Position numbers and translations under genes: made by a program
Notes under the pieces: model-generated
Told to the model about the DNA's origin: nothing
What the model saw: the letters and a program-made list of their open reading frames with translations, nothing else
The model's database searches: none
Shown: in pieces, positions 41,671 through 51,691 of the stretch
Numbering within the stretch: position 1 is the first letter of the stretch
Layout: every line of letters starts with the position of its first letter
NCBI RefSeq assembly: GCF_900086585.1
Contig: NZ_FLKM01000008.1
Location: 124,001-188,000 of the forward strand
Direction: 5' to 3'
From: Emergencia timonensis
Lineage (GTDB): Bacteria; Bacillota; Clostridia; Peptostreptococcales; Anaerovoracaceae
DNA length: 64,000 nucleotides

Positions 41671-43266
41671 ATGAATCATAAAATGTTTTGTTTTCAATGT
41701 GAACAGACTGCAGGCTGTACTGGCTGCACAGGAAATGCCGGCGTCTGTGGGAAGACTGCCAAAACGGCAAAATTACAGGATGAGTTGACCGGTGCTTTGG
41801 TCGGTCTGGCTCGTGCATGCAGCAGCAATCCAAAGACAGAAGCAACCGATAAGCTGATTTTGGAGGGGTTATTTACGACACTTACCAACGTAAGCTTTCA
41901 CGATGAGACTTTACATGATTTATTAGCTCGTATCGATACAGAAAAAAACCGCATTGCGCCAGGATGTGCTGCCTGCGGCTCGCCTTGCGGGAATACGGAC
42001 AATTATAATCTGGAATCGATGTGGGCGGCAGACGAAGATATCCGTTCGCTGAAGTCCTTAATTCTCTTTGGCATCCGCGGTATGTCTGCTTACGCATACC
42101 ACGCCATGATTTTAGGTTATACCAGTGACAAAGTTAACAACTTCTTCTACAAGGCCCTTTACGTCCTGGCGGAAGACTGGGGCATGGAAGAATTGCTGCC
42201 TGTAGTCATGGAGGTGGGTGAGGTCAACCTCGTCTGCATGGAGCTTTTGGACCGGGCGAACCGTGAGACATTTGGCACGCCAGAACCGCAAGCCGTGCCG
42301 CTCCATGTGGAAAAAGGACCGTTTATCGTGATCTCCGGTCACGATCTGTATGATCTGAAACTTCTTTTAGAGCAAACAGAAGGTAAAGGTATCAATGTCT
42401 ATACCCACGGAGAGATGCTGCCAGCTCACGCATATCCAGAATTAAAAAAATACACTCATCTAAAAGGCAATTTTGGCACTGCTTGGCAGAATCAGCAAAA
42501 GGAGTTTGATAACTTGCCAGCTCCAATCCTTTTCACTACCAACTGCCTGATGCCAGTAAAATCATCTTATGCCGATCGGGTCTTCACTACAGAAGTCGTT
42601 TCCTACCCGGAAATGATCCACATTGGAAAGGACAAAGATTTTACACCAGTCATTGAAAAGGCACTGGCCCTTGGCGGTTTTGCCGAGGACACTCCGTTCA
42701 CAGGAATCAACGGTGGAACATCTGTAACTACAGGCTTTGGCCACAACGCAATTCTCGGAACTGCTGAGAAAGTTGTTAATGCAGTAAAGACAGGCAAAAT
42801 CAGCCATTTCTTCCTGGTCGGCGGCTGTGACGGCGCCCATCCTGGCAGAAACTATTACACCGATTTTGTGAAATCTGCGCCAGACGATACACTGATTTTG
42901 ACACTGGCTTGTGGAAAATACAGATTTAACGACTTGGATCTAGGCACCATCGGCGGTCTGCCGAGGCTGATGGATATGGGACAGTGCAGCGATGCCTATG
43001 GAGCCATTAAAGTAGCGATCGCCCTAGCTGAGGCCTTTGACTGCCAGGTCAACGATCTGCCGTTATCGATGGTACTCTCTTGGTATGAACAAAAGGCCGT
43101 CTGCATTCTCCTTACCCTGCTTCATCTGGGCATCAAAGGCATTCGTCTGGGCCCTACACTGCCAGCGTTTCTCTCTCCAGCGGTATTAGGGTTCCTGGTA
43201 GACAATTATGCGATTGCACCGATCAGCACTCCAGCGGAAGATTTAAAAACGCTTCTCGGAAAATAA
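41671..43266 (+). CDS. hcp: hybrid-cluster protein (hydroxylamine/NO reductase)
   Basis: The 531-residue protein has the N-terminal cysteine motif of class I/II hybrid-cluster proteins (MFCFQCEQTAGCTGCTGNAGVCG; C7, C10, C19, C26) and the downstream cluster ligands in ILFTTNCLMPV, VGGCDGAHPGRNYYTDF, TLACGKYRFN and MGQCSDAYGAIKVA. Hcp reduces nitric oxide or hydroxylamine and protects anaerobes from nitrosative stress. The ATG at 41671 follows AAAGGGG; the longer frame upstream is non-coding. A terminator follows, so it is monocistronic. No adjacent hcr reductase is present. Confidence 0.96.
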   Translation: MNHKMFCFQCEQTAGCTGCTGNAGVCGKTAKTAKLQDELTGALVGLARACSSNPKTEATDKLILEGLFTTLTNVSFHDETLHDLLARIDTEKNRIAPGCAACGSPCGNTDNYNLESMWAADEDIRSLKSLILFGIRGMSAYAYHAMILGYTSDKVNNFFYKALYVLAEDWGMEELLPVVMEVGEVNLVCMELLDRANRETFGTPEPQAVPLHVEKGPFIVISGHDLYDLKLLLEQTEGKGINVYTHGEMLPAHAYPELKKYTHLKGNFGTAWQNQQKEFDNLPAPILFTTNCLMPVKSSYADRVFTTEVVSYPEMIHIGKDKDFTPVIEKALALGGFAEDTPFTGINGGTSVTTGFGHNAILGTAEKVVNAVKTGKISHFFLVGGCDGAHPGRNYYTDFVKSAPDDTLILTLACGKYRFNDLDLGTIGGLPRLMDMGQCSDAYGAIKVAIALAEAFDCQVNDLPLSMVLSWYEQKAVCILLTLLHLGIKGIRLGPTLPAFLSPAVLGFLVDNYAIAPISTPAEDLKTLLGK

Positions 43267-43292
43267 AACAACTATAATCTCACAATAAAAGA

Positions 43293-43338
43293 GCTCCACA
43301 TGAACGGTATTCTCAGCCGTTGGTGCGGAGCCCTTTTT
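43293..43338 (+). terminator. hcp terminator
   Basis: GCTCC...GGAGC outer arms (43293-43297, 43327-43331) and an inner AACGG/CCGTT stem are followed by CCTTTTT. Confidence 0.75.
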
Positions 43339-43365
43339 GACATCTTTTATTCCCCTTTTGATCCC

Positions 43366-43998
43366 CTATTGCCTGATTTGCAAAGCGCCCTTCTTCAAGT
43401 GCATCACCACGTCCGCCTGTTTTGCCACTTCGGCAGAGTGCGTCACTACAACCACGCATTTGTCCAGCTGGTGTGCACTTTCTTTGAGAATCTCAACAAT
43501 TCCCACTGCAGTATCTTCATCCAGATTGCCTGTCGGCTCGTCAGCAAGAATGACAGGCGCTTCAGAAGCCAATGCCCTGGCAAGAGCCGCTCGCTGCTGT
43601 TGTCCTCCAGACAGCTTTAAAACATTGCGATTTGCTTCTTCCTTTGTCAACCCGACCTTCTCCAGCACTGACAGCGGCGGCAGAGCAGAGGTCAGTGCCA
43701 CATTCTCCGAAGGCGTCAGATAATCAATCAAATTATAACTCTGAAAAACGAAGGACACATGCTGCCTGCGATGTCTGATCAGACCTGTTTTCTCAATATC
43801 CTCTCCCATAAAGAATATCCTGCCGCTTTCCGGACTATCAAGGCCGCCCAACAAGGACAGCAGGGTCGTCTTTCCGCAGCCAGACGGGCCTACAATGGCA
43901 TACAGCTTGCCTGTCTCCAGTTCTGTTGATATGCCACGCAAGACGGGTTTTCCCTGTTGATACGTGTATTTAACATCTCTGGTTTTCAATATAATCAT
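43366..43998 (-). CDS. ABC transporter ATP-binding protein (MacB/LolD type)
   Basis: The 210-residue nucleotide-binding protein has Walker A GPSGCGKTT, signature LSGGQQQR and Walker B VILADEPTGNLD, typical of the MacB/LolD/FtsE-like group that pairs with FtsX-fold permeases. Two such permease genes are immediately upstream (14-bp gap), and a two-component system precedes them. This arrangement is typical of antimicrobial-peptide sensing and export modules. Confidence 0.92.
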   Translation of the reverse strand: MIILKTRDVKYTYQQGKPVLRGISTELETGKLYAIVGPSGCGKTTLLSLLGGLDSPESGRIFFMGEDIEKTGLIRHRRQHVSFVFQSYNLIDYLTPSENVALTSALPPLSVLEKVGLTKEEANRNVLKLSGGQQQRAALARALASEAPVILADEPTGNLDEDTAVGIVEILKESAHQLDKCVVVVTHSAEVAKQADVVMHLKKGALQIRQ

Positions 43999-44011
43999 GC
44001 GTTAATCCCTC

Positions 44012-45298
44012 CTAACTCATCTTCGATAAGATGTCCCTTGGTTTTAAACGAATTACAGTGTAAGATGCAATCGCAACACAACAGGTGATAATCAATATGC
44101 CAGCTCCATATACCAACAGCATTTGACTTGCCGCAATCGTCACCGTTAGTGGCTCCACTCCTTCACTCATACCGAGCACCAGGAATTTGCAGACTTTATC
44201 TGCGATCAGCATCGTAAGGAAATAGGATGTGATAAATCCCAAAACTGTCACAAGATAGTTTTCAGTCAGAAGCTGTCCCATGATGTTTCCTTTGCTTTTC
44301 CCTACTGCCAGCAAAATGCCCACTTCTCGTTTGCGGCTTCTCGTCCACAGAAACAGCAACAAAGACAGTATCAGCAAGCTGACGACCAAAATACCTTTGA
44401 CCACGCTGCTTATCATATTCTGCATAGATTCCAGTGGGTTTGAAATAGATTCATAGTCCTCATTGGATATTTCCGCTTTTAATGTCTTTCCCTTTATCTC
44501 TGGCAAAGCTTTGATCTCTTCGCATACCTTCTCAATTTCGGCAGGATCATCGACATAGATATTGACTGTGGGATATCCGTCCAGCTCACGACCGAAATTT
44601 TCACGCATGGTGTTCATGTCGACAAATCCTGCATTCTCAGGCACATCTGATGCCAGAAGCGCATCTCCTCCAGTGCCGCCAGCTCCTGAATAGATACCGA
44701 TTATTTTCAATTTCACTTCGGAGTTGCTGTCCAAGTTAAAAAGGGTAATTTTGTCGCCGACAGAAAGATTATTTCGCTTTGCTACCTCTTCTGACAGAAT
44801 GATGACTCCCTTATCATCTTTGCGTATATGCCGTCCTTTTTCCAATGTAAACTTCCCCTTCTGAAAAGCAGAGCACTTCTCTGAGTCTATGACTCCCGTA
44901 TTTGGAACGTTAGCATCCATATTGTATTGTCCGGGAATATAGTCAAAATCCACGCCCGAGCCCCAAAATCCGCGCTCGTTTTCGGAGTTAATACCCGATA
45001 CCCCCTTTATTTTTTCCACAGCTTTCACGATCTCATCGGTTACATAGTCTCCCATATATGTACGGATAGTGCCCATGTCATTTTCTTCTTCGTCTATGGG
45101 CGCATTCTCATCATCGATTGTGAGACGGATGATGCCGCCCACCTCCTTACGCATGTTGCCTGCACTTTTGTCTGCGGCATCTAATATGGTCAACCCCGTC
45201 AGCGCAAAGGTGGACAGGCAGGTTATAACTAAGAACAAAATTAACGTCCGTACTCTTTGGCGCCTGCAGTACAGCACGCCTCTCTTTATAAAAGTCAT
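44012..45298 (-). CDS. FtsX/MacB-fold ABC transporter permease
   Basis: The 428-residue membrane protein has one N-terminal membrane helix, then a large extracytoplasmic MacB periplasmic-core-like domain (about residues 45-290, with LEKGRHIRKDDKGVIILSEEVAKRNNLSVGDKITL). Three C-terminal helices belong to the FtsX domain (SRKREVGILLAVGKSKGNIMGQLLTENYLV). It ends in RLKPRDILSKMS, as does its neighbour, so the two are paralogues forming a heterodimer. It is 14 bp upstream of the ATPase gene. Confidence 0.9.
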   Translation of the reverse strand: MTFIKRGVLYCRRQRVRTLILFLVITCLSTFALTGLTILDAADKSAGNMRKEVGGIIRLTIDDENAPIDEEENDMGTIRTYMGDYVTDEIVKAVEKIKGVSGINSENERGFWGSGVDFDYIPGQYNMDANVPNTGVIDSEKCSAFQKGKFTLEKGRHIRKDDKGVIILSEEVAKRNNLSVGDKITLFNLDSNSEVKLKIIGIYSGAGGTGGDALLASDVPENAGFVDMNTMRENFGRELDGYPTVNIYVDDPAEIEKVCEEIKALPEIKGKTLKAEISNEDYESISNPLESMQNMISSVVKGILVVSLLILSLLLFLWTRSRKREVGILLAVGKSKGNIMGQLLTENYLVTVLGFITSYFLTMLIADKVCKFLVLGMSEGVEPLTVTIAASQMLLVYGAGILIITCCVAIASYTVIRLKPRDILSKMS

Positions 45299-45309
45299 TT
45301 TATTACCTC

Positions 45310-46677
45310 CTAACTCATTTTACTCAGTATTTCCTTCGGCTTCAGCGCAAAGATGCTGCTGCATGATGCGATTACTGTCAGAATCATAGCTGCCGCCTGA
45401 TACAGGAAGACACGCAGAACAGAACTTATGTCTATATTCAAATACCCCTTTGAAAGCCCTGCAGTACTTCCTGTTTCAACAGCAGATTTATCTATATTGA
45501 TTACAGGCAGTTTGCCAAAGACCAGATCTTCGATCCCCTGCTGTGCAAAATAGACCGCCGCTGCGGAGCATAAAAACGCTCCTATAAAGATCAAAAGTAT
45601 CTCCAAGATGAATTGCCATGCAATTTCTCCCTTTGATTTTCCAATAGCCAGCAATATGCCTGCTTCTTGAACTCTTCCCCTCATTCGCATGATTAAGATC
45701 AGCACCAGAACCACCAGGCTGGCCGCACAGATACATAGAATCAAAATCCCCGTTAAATCTTGTATAGAAGTCAAAGACTTTGCTATTTTCCCGTACTGAA
45801 AATCATTTTTTCTGATGGAATATTGACCCCAGTCGATGGACTTATTGGTGTTCACTTTTTCAACAATATCATCCAGTTTCAGTGGATCAGAAACATAAAA
45901 ATTTACTTCTCCCGTATACCGTCCTTTTTTCGCTTCTTTCAGTGACTCCAAAAATCCGTGATCGGAAAAGATACCATTGGCATCGATTTCTGGTGTCGGC
46001 ACCGCTCCATCCCCCTGAGGAACAGATTGTTTATAGATCCCAACGATCTCTGCCTGTGCATAGACCGTCTTCTTCGGTATGGAGTCCACAAACTGTCCAT
46101 TTTCCCGGGTAATACCGGCATGTGTAAAGCGGATTTTGTCCCCAGATTTCAACCCATTGGCCTGGGCCAGTTTATCACTGATCAAAATCTTATTACGATC
46201 ACCTTTTTTAATGTGACGTCCTTCGGTGAGTTCTAATTTCTTTTCCATAAATTGATCCGCCAGAGCGGTATCGTTCATTGCCGATACCTTCCCCATGTTA
46301 TTGTCTTCACTATGTCCCACTCCCGGCAGAAAGTCTACGGCATCACTTCTGGCGTAACCATAGTTCATTGCGTTGTAAGCCTTGACCTTCTCATAACCCA
46401 GAATGTCTTTGATATTTTCCTCCGTAATAACAGGCTGACCTTTTCCTCCTTTAGAGTGTTCAACGACCCCCTCATTGATCTCCAGATTGGAAGTAGGTCT
46501 CAGATAAAAAGCTCCTCCTACTGACCTGCGGAGCACTTTAGCCACCGCATCAGCCGAATCCAGAACGGACCAGCCTGTTACTAAGAATGTAGATACGATG
46601 CAGAATAGAAAAAATAAGACCGTGGTCTGTCCTCTTTTCCGACGCATATAGAGGACTGCTCGTCTATATACACCCAT
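45310..46677 (-). CDS. FtsX/MacB-fold ABC transporter permease (paralogue)
   Basis: The 455-residue protein has the same layout as its neighbour: an N-terminal helix (TTVLFFLFCIVSTFLVTGWSVLDSAD), an extracytoplasmic domain (LELTEGRHIKKGDRNKILISDKLAQANGLKSGDKIRF), and three C-terminal helices with RVQEAGILLAIGKSKGEIAWQF. It ends LKPKEILSKMS. The genes lie 11 bases apart. Substrates may be peptides or lipids; sequence does not say. Confidence 0.9.
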   Translation of the reverse strand: MGVYRRAVLYMRRKRGQTTVLFFLFCIVSTFLVTGWSVLDSADAVAKVLRRSVGGAFYLRPTSNLEINEGVVEHSKGGKGQPVITEENIKDILGYEKVKAYNAMNYGYARSDAVDFLPGVGHSEDNNMGKVSAMNDTALADQFMEKKLELTEGRHIKKGDRNKILISDKLAQANGLKSGDKIRFTHAGITRENGQFVDSIPKKTVYAQAEIVGIYKQSVPQGDGAVPTPEIDANGIFSDHGFLESLKEAKKGRYTGEVNFYVSDPLKLDDIVEKVNTNKSIDWGQYSIRKNDFQYGKIAKSLTSIQDLTGILILCICAASLVVLVLILIMRMRGRVQEAGILLAIGKSKGEIAWQFILEILLIFIGAFLCSAAAVYFAQQGIEDLVFGKLPVINIDKSAVETGSTAGLSKGYLNIDISSVLRVFLYQAAAMILTVIASCSSIFALKPKEILSKMS

Positions 46678-46749
46678 TTAAAAACCATCCTTTCATATTG
46701 ATTGATTTCAGTATACAAAAGAATGGTTTCAACTTAGCTTTTCCTTGAT

Positions 46750-48129
46750 TTAGTTATGGTTTAGCCAGATCGTAAAACATACACCCCCGGTGCTGTTTTT
46801 TATCTCGAACTTCATGTGGTGCAAATCCAAAATGTTCTTTACAATATATAGTCCCAGCCCACTTCCTCCCGTATTCTGATTACGGGACTCTTCAATGCGG
46901 ACTAATGGCGTGAACACATCCGCTAATTTTTCCTCTGGTATATGGATACCAGTGTTTTCTACAGTCAGCGTGGAATCCGTCAAAATTGCTGAGACATTTT
47001 CTCCTTCCGGCGAATAGAACACTCCATTTCCTACGATATTAGAAATGGCTTTCTCTAGTAGCTTTTTATCCACTTCCAAAACCGGCTCTGCCAGAATTTC
47101 CAGATGGAGCGTTATGTTCCTCTTTGACGCCAAGGGCTGATAGCTAGTCAGGCACTCTTGAACGATCTGCTTTACATTCGAAGCCGTCCGCGTCAGTCTG
47201 AAGTCGTCAGATGTAAGTCTGGATATGGTCAAGATCTCTTTTACCAGATTCTCCATTCGCTCCACCGTATGAAGGGATAGCGGCAAATGCTTATCTCTGT
47301 CCTTATAATCACCAATCTTGTATATCATACTTTCCAGCTGCCCCCTCAGAATTGTAATCGGTGTTTTCAGTTCATGGGAGACTGCCGCAAAAAAAGCTCT
47401 GCGCTGCAGTTCCTGTTTTCTCTCCTTCTGGATATCCTCTTGAAGCTGACAGTTGGCCATCTCCAGGTCATTCATAGTGGTATTCAGTTTCTGTACCATG
47501 GTATTGAGGCTGGAGGCCAAAACACCCAACTCGTCTGTCCTGCTCACATCACAATGCCAAGTGGTATCTGCTTCCGACATTCTCTTTGAAATACGGCTGA
47601 TCTCCAAAACCGGCTTGGCAAAGATAAAACTGCAGATATAGGCTCCAATAAACGATATGACCACGATCAAAAGCATGATCCAAGGCAACAGGCGCCAAAA
47701 GACTTCTGTAATTTGACTGACGACTTTCATTTTCTGTCCGATCATAATCGTATAAGGCTCGTCACTATCAGTGAATTTTAATGCAGAACCGATGGTCTTG
47801 GACATTCCCACCTGATCTTCTTCTACTGCTTCTGTCAGCGAAGTGTCGCCAAAAGTCTGCTTCCCCACTTTGCTTATCAAGGTAATGGTAGCATTATTTT
47901 TAAGGCAAAATTGGTCGATGATCGTCTCGCCCTCTTTGTATGTGCCTTTCTCCAGTTCCTCTATAAGCTGATCCACACCTACCGTAAAAGTACGATTACT
48001 TTGCGTCTTATAGCTCTGAGGCATGGCTACCATGACGATTCCATAGATAGCCAGACTTGATACCATCAGTATCAAAGCGATGCTCAGAAACATCTTCATA
48101 AAGATGCTGCTCTTAATCCTTTTTAGCAA
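46750..48129 (-). CDS. sensor histidine kinase
   Basis: The protein has about 459 residues: an N-terminal helix, an extracytoplasmic region of about 115 residues, a second helix (WIMLLIVVISFIGAYICSFIF), a HAMP domain (PVLEISRISKRMSE ... DELGVLASSLNTMVQKLN), and the phosphoacceptor AVSHELKTPITILRGQ. The ATPase domain follows, with NIVGNGVFYSP and GGSGLGLYIVKNIL. It should phosphorylate the regulator encoded upstream and control the ABC genes downstream. I place the start at a TTG (48129) after GGGGTGGG; an ATG at 48099 is an alternative. It overlaps the regulator gene by 17 bases. Confidence 0.9.
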   Translation of the reverse strand: MLKRIKSSIFMKMFLSIALILMVSSLAIYGIVMVAMPQSYKTQSNRTFTVGVDQLIEELEKGTYKEGETIIDQFCLKNNATITLISKVGKQTFGDTSLTEAVEEDQVGMSKTIGSALKFTDSDEPYTIMIGQKMKVVSQITEVFWRLLPWIMLLIVVISFIGAYICSFIFAKPVLEISRISKRMSEADTTWHCDVSRTDELGVLASSLNTMVQKLNTTMNDLEMANCQLQEDIQKERKQELQRRAFFAAVSHELKTPITILRGQLESMIYKIGDYKDRDKHLPLSLHTVERMENLVKEILTISRLTSDDFRLTRTASNVKQIVQECLTSYQPLASKRNITLHLEILAEPVLEVDKKLLEKAISNIVGNGVFYSPEGENVSAILTDSTLTVENTGIHIPEEKLADVFTPLVRIEESRNQNTGGSGLGLYIVKNILDLHHMKFEIKNSTGGVCFTIWLNHN

Positions 48130-48790
48130 ATCTGTATCCCACCCCTCGCACGGCTTCAATATAATCCACGCCTAATTTCCGCCGCAGATTCATGATGTGA
48201 ATATTGACAGCTTTTTCATAGCCGGTATAGTCATAGCCCCACACCAAATTCAGAAGCTCATCTCTCGTAAATACTCGTCCCTGATTTCTCATAAACAGAT
48301 GTAGCAGATCCAGTTCCAATTTCGTAAGGGCAACTTCTTTGCCCGACACGTGCACCTGCATCCCCGTTATGTCAAGCTGTATCTCCCTGTAACAGAATAC
48401 TTGTTTTTCCCCTTCATCAACCACACTCCCCCTACGCCGAAGCAGTGCCTCGACTCGCTTCAATACCAGCTTAAGAGAAAAGGGCTTAGTAATGTAGTCA
48501 TCGGCCAGAACTTCAAATCCCTTTACTTGATCGTCCTCTTCGTCCAATGCTGTAATCATCAGTACCGGCACCTCCGATTCTTTTCGAATCATTTCGCATA
48601 CCGCATAGCCGTCTATTTTCGGCAGCATCAGATCCAACAAAATCAAATCATAGGTCTTCTGTCTAAACGCCGTTATTCCCTCTAGCCCGTCACTTGCTGT
48701 ATCCACTTGATATCCTGCATCCAGAAGAAGTTCCTTCAATATGGATTGTATTTCTATTTCATCTTCGACAATCAAAATATATTCTTTCAA
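48113..48790 (-). CDS. OmpR/PhoB-type response regulator
   Basis: The roughly 225-residue protein has a receiver domain (ILIVEDE acidic pocket; phosphoacceptor in DLILLDLMLPK; K in ITKPF) and a C-terminal winged helix (VALTKLELDLLHLFMRNQGRVFTRDELLNLVWGYDY ... VNIHIMNLRRKLG). The likely start is TTG at 48790, as AAGGGGTG lies just before it; the ATG at 48814 has no ribosome binding site. First gene of the five-gene sensing and export operon. Confidence 0.92.
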   Translation of the reverse strand: MKEYILIVEDEIEIQSILKELLLDAGYQVDTASDGLEGITAFRQKTYDLILLDLMLPKIDGYAVCEMIRKESEVPVLMITALDEEDDQVKGFEVLADDYITKPFSLKLVLKRVEALLRRRGSVVDEGEKQVFCYREIQLDITGMQVHVSGKEVALTKLELDLLHLFMRNQGRVFTRDELLNLVWGYDYTGYEKAVNIHIMNLRRKLGVDYIEAVRGVGYRFAKKD

Positions 48791-48884
48791 CGAAATTTCA
48801 CCCCTTTTCATCATAACATGAAATGATTTATTTTTAATTTAGATCTCTCTATTTTTTGCTGATGATGAAAATTTATGACTCAAT

Positions 48885-48912
48885 TACAAAAGCGCTGCCC
48901 GAAAGCAGCGCT
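48885..48912 (-). terminator. secA terminator
   Basis: AGCGCTGC pairs with GCAGCGCT (48891-48912) and is followed on the minus strand by TTTTGTAATT, 13 bases after the secA stop. Confidence 0.8.
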
Positions 48913-48924
48913 GATAGTTGATTC

Positions 48925-51687
48925 TTATTCGTTTTTACCGCAGCAGTTCTTGTATTTTTTTCCGCTTCCACAAGGACAGAGATCGTTTCTGCCCACTTTC
49001 GGATGATTTCTTCTCACGGTCTGCTGTTTTGCCTCTCTCTCGGGAACCTGTGCTTCCTCTGGCAGTTCTCCGCCACCCTGCATCGCTCTTACCATATCGT
49101 CATCGATATACTCAGATTTCTTCGCTTCACCTGCTTCCAAAATCGCTTTTCTCTCGGTCTTGGTCTCAAGAGTTACGTTGTAGCAGTATTTGACGGTGTC
49201 TTCCTGAATCGCACTGATCATCTGCTCGAACATGTCAAAACCTTCTTTTGCGTAAGCTGCTGCCGGATCCTGCTGACCCAGCGCACGAAGGCCGATACCG
49301 GATTTCAACTGATCCATGGCATCGATGTGATCCATCCACAGATTGTCTACAACACGAAGGAGAATCATTCTCTCCACTTCTCTCATCTGTTCGCTGCCGA
49401 TTTCTGCTTCTTTTTCAGCATAAATTTCATCGAACTCATCACATACTGACTGACGAAGGGATTCTTCTGTCATGCCATTGAGTTCTTCTGTGGTGTACTG
49501 TAACTTCCCTCTGTACTTATCAGAAATCTTCTGCAGATTCTTTGACAAAGTTTCAAAATCCCATTCCTCTGGGAATTTGGATTCAACGACAATCGGATCA
49601 ACGATGGCATTGAGAATCGAATGTGCCATATTGATGATATAGTCGCGCAGATCTTCTCCAAAGAGAACCTTGCGACGCTCATCGTAGATGATTTCTCTCT
49701 GCTTATTCATGACGTTATCATACTGCAACACGTATTTTCTGATACCGAAGTTCTTACCCTCGACTTTCTTCTGGGCCCCTTCGATGGATTTTGACAGCAT
49801 ACCTGCTTCGATAGCCTCATCCTCTTCCAGTCCCATACGATCAACGATTTTTTGCATTCTTTCTCCGCCAAAGAGTCTCATCAACTCATCTTCCAGAGAA
49901 ATAAAGAACTGCGTACGACCAGGGTCTCCCTGACGGCCGGAACGGCCACGGAGCTGATTGTCGATACGCCTTGATTCATGCCGTTCTGTACCGATGATAT
50001 ATAAACCGCCCAACTCAACAACCTTCTGCTGTTCTTCTTTTCGCTCTTCCTTCAGTTTCTCATGTAGTTCGTTAAATTTCGCTCTTGCTTCATTGAGCTC
50101 CGGATCCTTTGATTTAACAAAACTGGATGCAAAGGAAATGGCTTCGTCACTGTATTCCAACTTCTGCATTTCTTTCTTCGCTTCAAATTCCGGATTGCCG
50201 CCTAAGATAATGTCAGTACCACGACCAGCCATATTTGTAGCGATAGTAACCATGCCTAAACGACCTGCGTCTGCAACAATCTCAGCTTCTCTCTCGTGCT
50301 GTTTGGCATTCAGCACGTTATGCTTGACACCGCGTTTTTTCAGCATCTCACTGATCAGTTCGGACTTTTCGATAGAAATCGTACCTACCAGCACCGGCTG
50401 TCCAGTAGCGTGAACCTCTGCGACTCTGTTGGCAATCGCTTTGAATTTTCCTCTCTCTGTCTGGTAAACAGAATCCTGAAGGTCTTCTCTGGCAATCGGC
50501 ATGTTGGTCGGAATGACAACAACGTCCATATTGTAGATATCTCTGAATTCATCTTCCTCTGTCTTGGCCGTACCGGTCATACCAGCCAGTTTCTGATACA
50601 TTCTGAAATAGTTCTGCAGTGTGATGGTTGCCAGGGTCTTAGACTCAGATCTTACCAAAACACGTTCTTTTGCTTCGATAGCCTGGTGGAGTCCGTTGCT
50701 GTAACGTCTTCCAAACATCAGACGTCCTGTAAACTCATCGACGATGACAATTTCGCCGTCTTTGACGATGTAGTCAACATCTCGTTCCATCAGATTTCTC
50801 GCTTTCAAAGCCTGCAGAACGTGATGGTTGATTTCCATGTTCTCTGGATCGCCGTAGTTATCTACTTTGAAGAAGGCTTCCGCTTTTTCGACACCTTCGT
50901 CAGTCAGCGAAACCTGCTGATCTTTTTCTTCTACCGTAAAGTCTGCTTCTTTGGTCAGGGTAGTTACGAATTTATCTGCGGTCTTATACAAATCTGTAGA
51001 CTTGGACCCACGTCCAGAAATGATCAGAGGCGTTCTAGCTTCGTCGATCAAGATAGAGTCGACTTCGTCGATGATGGCATAGTTCAGTTCCCTCTGCATC
51101 AGCTCTTCCTGATAAGTGACCATGTTATCTCTTAGATAGTCAAAGCCGAATTCATTATTTGTTCCATATGTGATATCCGCATTGTATGCAGCTTTTCTGT
51201 CTTCGTTGTCGACACCGTGAATCACGCAGCCTACAGTCAGACCCAGGAAGGAATACAGTTTTCCCATCCATTCCGCGTCACGCTTTGCCAGGTAGTCGTT
51301 GACTGTGATGACGTGAACGCCTTTGCCTTCCAGTGCGTTGAGATATGCGGCCAGAGTAGCGACCAAAGTCTTACCTTCACCGGTCTTCATCTCGGAAATC
51401 CTGCCCTGGTGCAGTACCACGCCGCCGATGAGCTGCACCCTGAAGTGCTTCATGCCCAGGCTTCGCCATGCGCCTTCTCTACAGACCGCAAAGGCCTCTG
51501 GCAGAATATCGTCCAAGGTCTCTCCGTTTTGCAGTCTTTCCCTGAACTCCGGCGTCTTCGCCTGCAGCTCCTCATCGCTGAGTGCCTGCATCTGCTCGTC
51601 CAGTGCCTCCACCTGATCTACAATTTTTCCTATTTTCTTTACTTCTTTTTCATTCAGATCACCGAAGATCTTTTCCATTAGCCCCAT
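48925..51687 (-). CDS. secA: preprotein translocase ATPase SecA
   Basis: The 920-residue protein has the full SecA layout: the first nucleotide-binding domain with Walker [14 protein letters not shown] and [19 protein letters not shown], the preprotein cross-linking domain, the second nucleotide-binding domain with [15 protein letters not shown] and [13 protein letters not shown], the helical scaffold, and a C-terminal zinc motif ([18 protein letters not shown]). It drives post-translational export through SecYEG. The corC-like gene lies four bases upstream on the same strand and is probably co-transcribed. Confidence 0.98.
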   Translation of the reverse strand: MGLMEKIFGDLNEKEVKKIGKIVDQVEALDEQMQALSDEELQAKTPEFRERLQNGETLDDILPEAFAVCREGAWRSLGMKHFRVQLIGGVVLHQGRISEMKTGEGKTLVATLAAYLNALEGKGVHVITVNDYLAKRDAEWMGKLYSFLGLTVGCVIHGVDNEDRKAAYNADITYGTNNEFGFDYLRDNMVTYQEELMQRELNYAIIDEVDSILIDEARTPLIISGRGSKSTDLYKTADKFVTTLTKEADFTVEEKDQQVSLTDEGVEKAEAFFKVDNYGDPENMEINHHVLQALKARNLMERDVDYIVKDGEIVIVDEFTGRLMFGRRYSNGLHQAIEAKERVLVRSESKTLATITLQNYFRMYQKLAGMTGTAKTEEDEFRDIYNMDVVVIPTNMPIAREDLQDSVYQTERGKFKAIANRVAEVHATGQPVLVGTISIEKSELISEMLKKRGVKHNVLNAKQHEREAEIVADAGRLGMVTIATNMAGRGTDIILGGNPEFEAKKEMQKLEYSDEAISFASSFVKSKDPELNEARAKFNELHEKLKEERKEEQQKVVELGGLYIIGTERHESRRIDNQLRGRSGRQGDPGRTQFFISLEDELMRLFGGERMQKIVDRMGLEEDEAIEAGMLSKSIEGAQKKVEGKNFGIRKYVLQYDNVMNKQREIIYDERRKVLFGEDLRDYIINMAHSILNAIVDPIVVESKFPEEWDFETLSKNLQKISDKYRGKLQYTTEELNGMTEESLRQSVCDEFDEIYAEKEAEIGSEQMREVERMILLRVVDNLWMDHIDAMDQLKSGIGLRALGQQDPAAAYAKEGFDMFEQMISAIQEDTVKYCYNVTLETKTERKAILEAGEAKKSEYIDDDMVRAMQGGGELPEEAQVPEREAKQQTVRRNHPKVGRNDLCPCGSGKKYKNCCGKNE

Positions 51688-51691
51688 AGCA

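Noticed and set aside
50296..51135. 279-codon plus-strand frame
   Set aside because: Shadow of secA.
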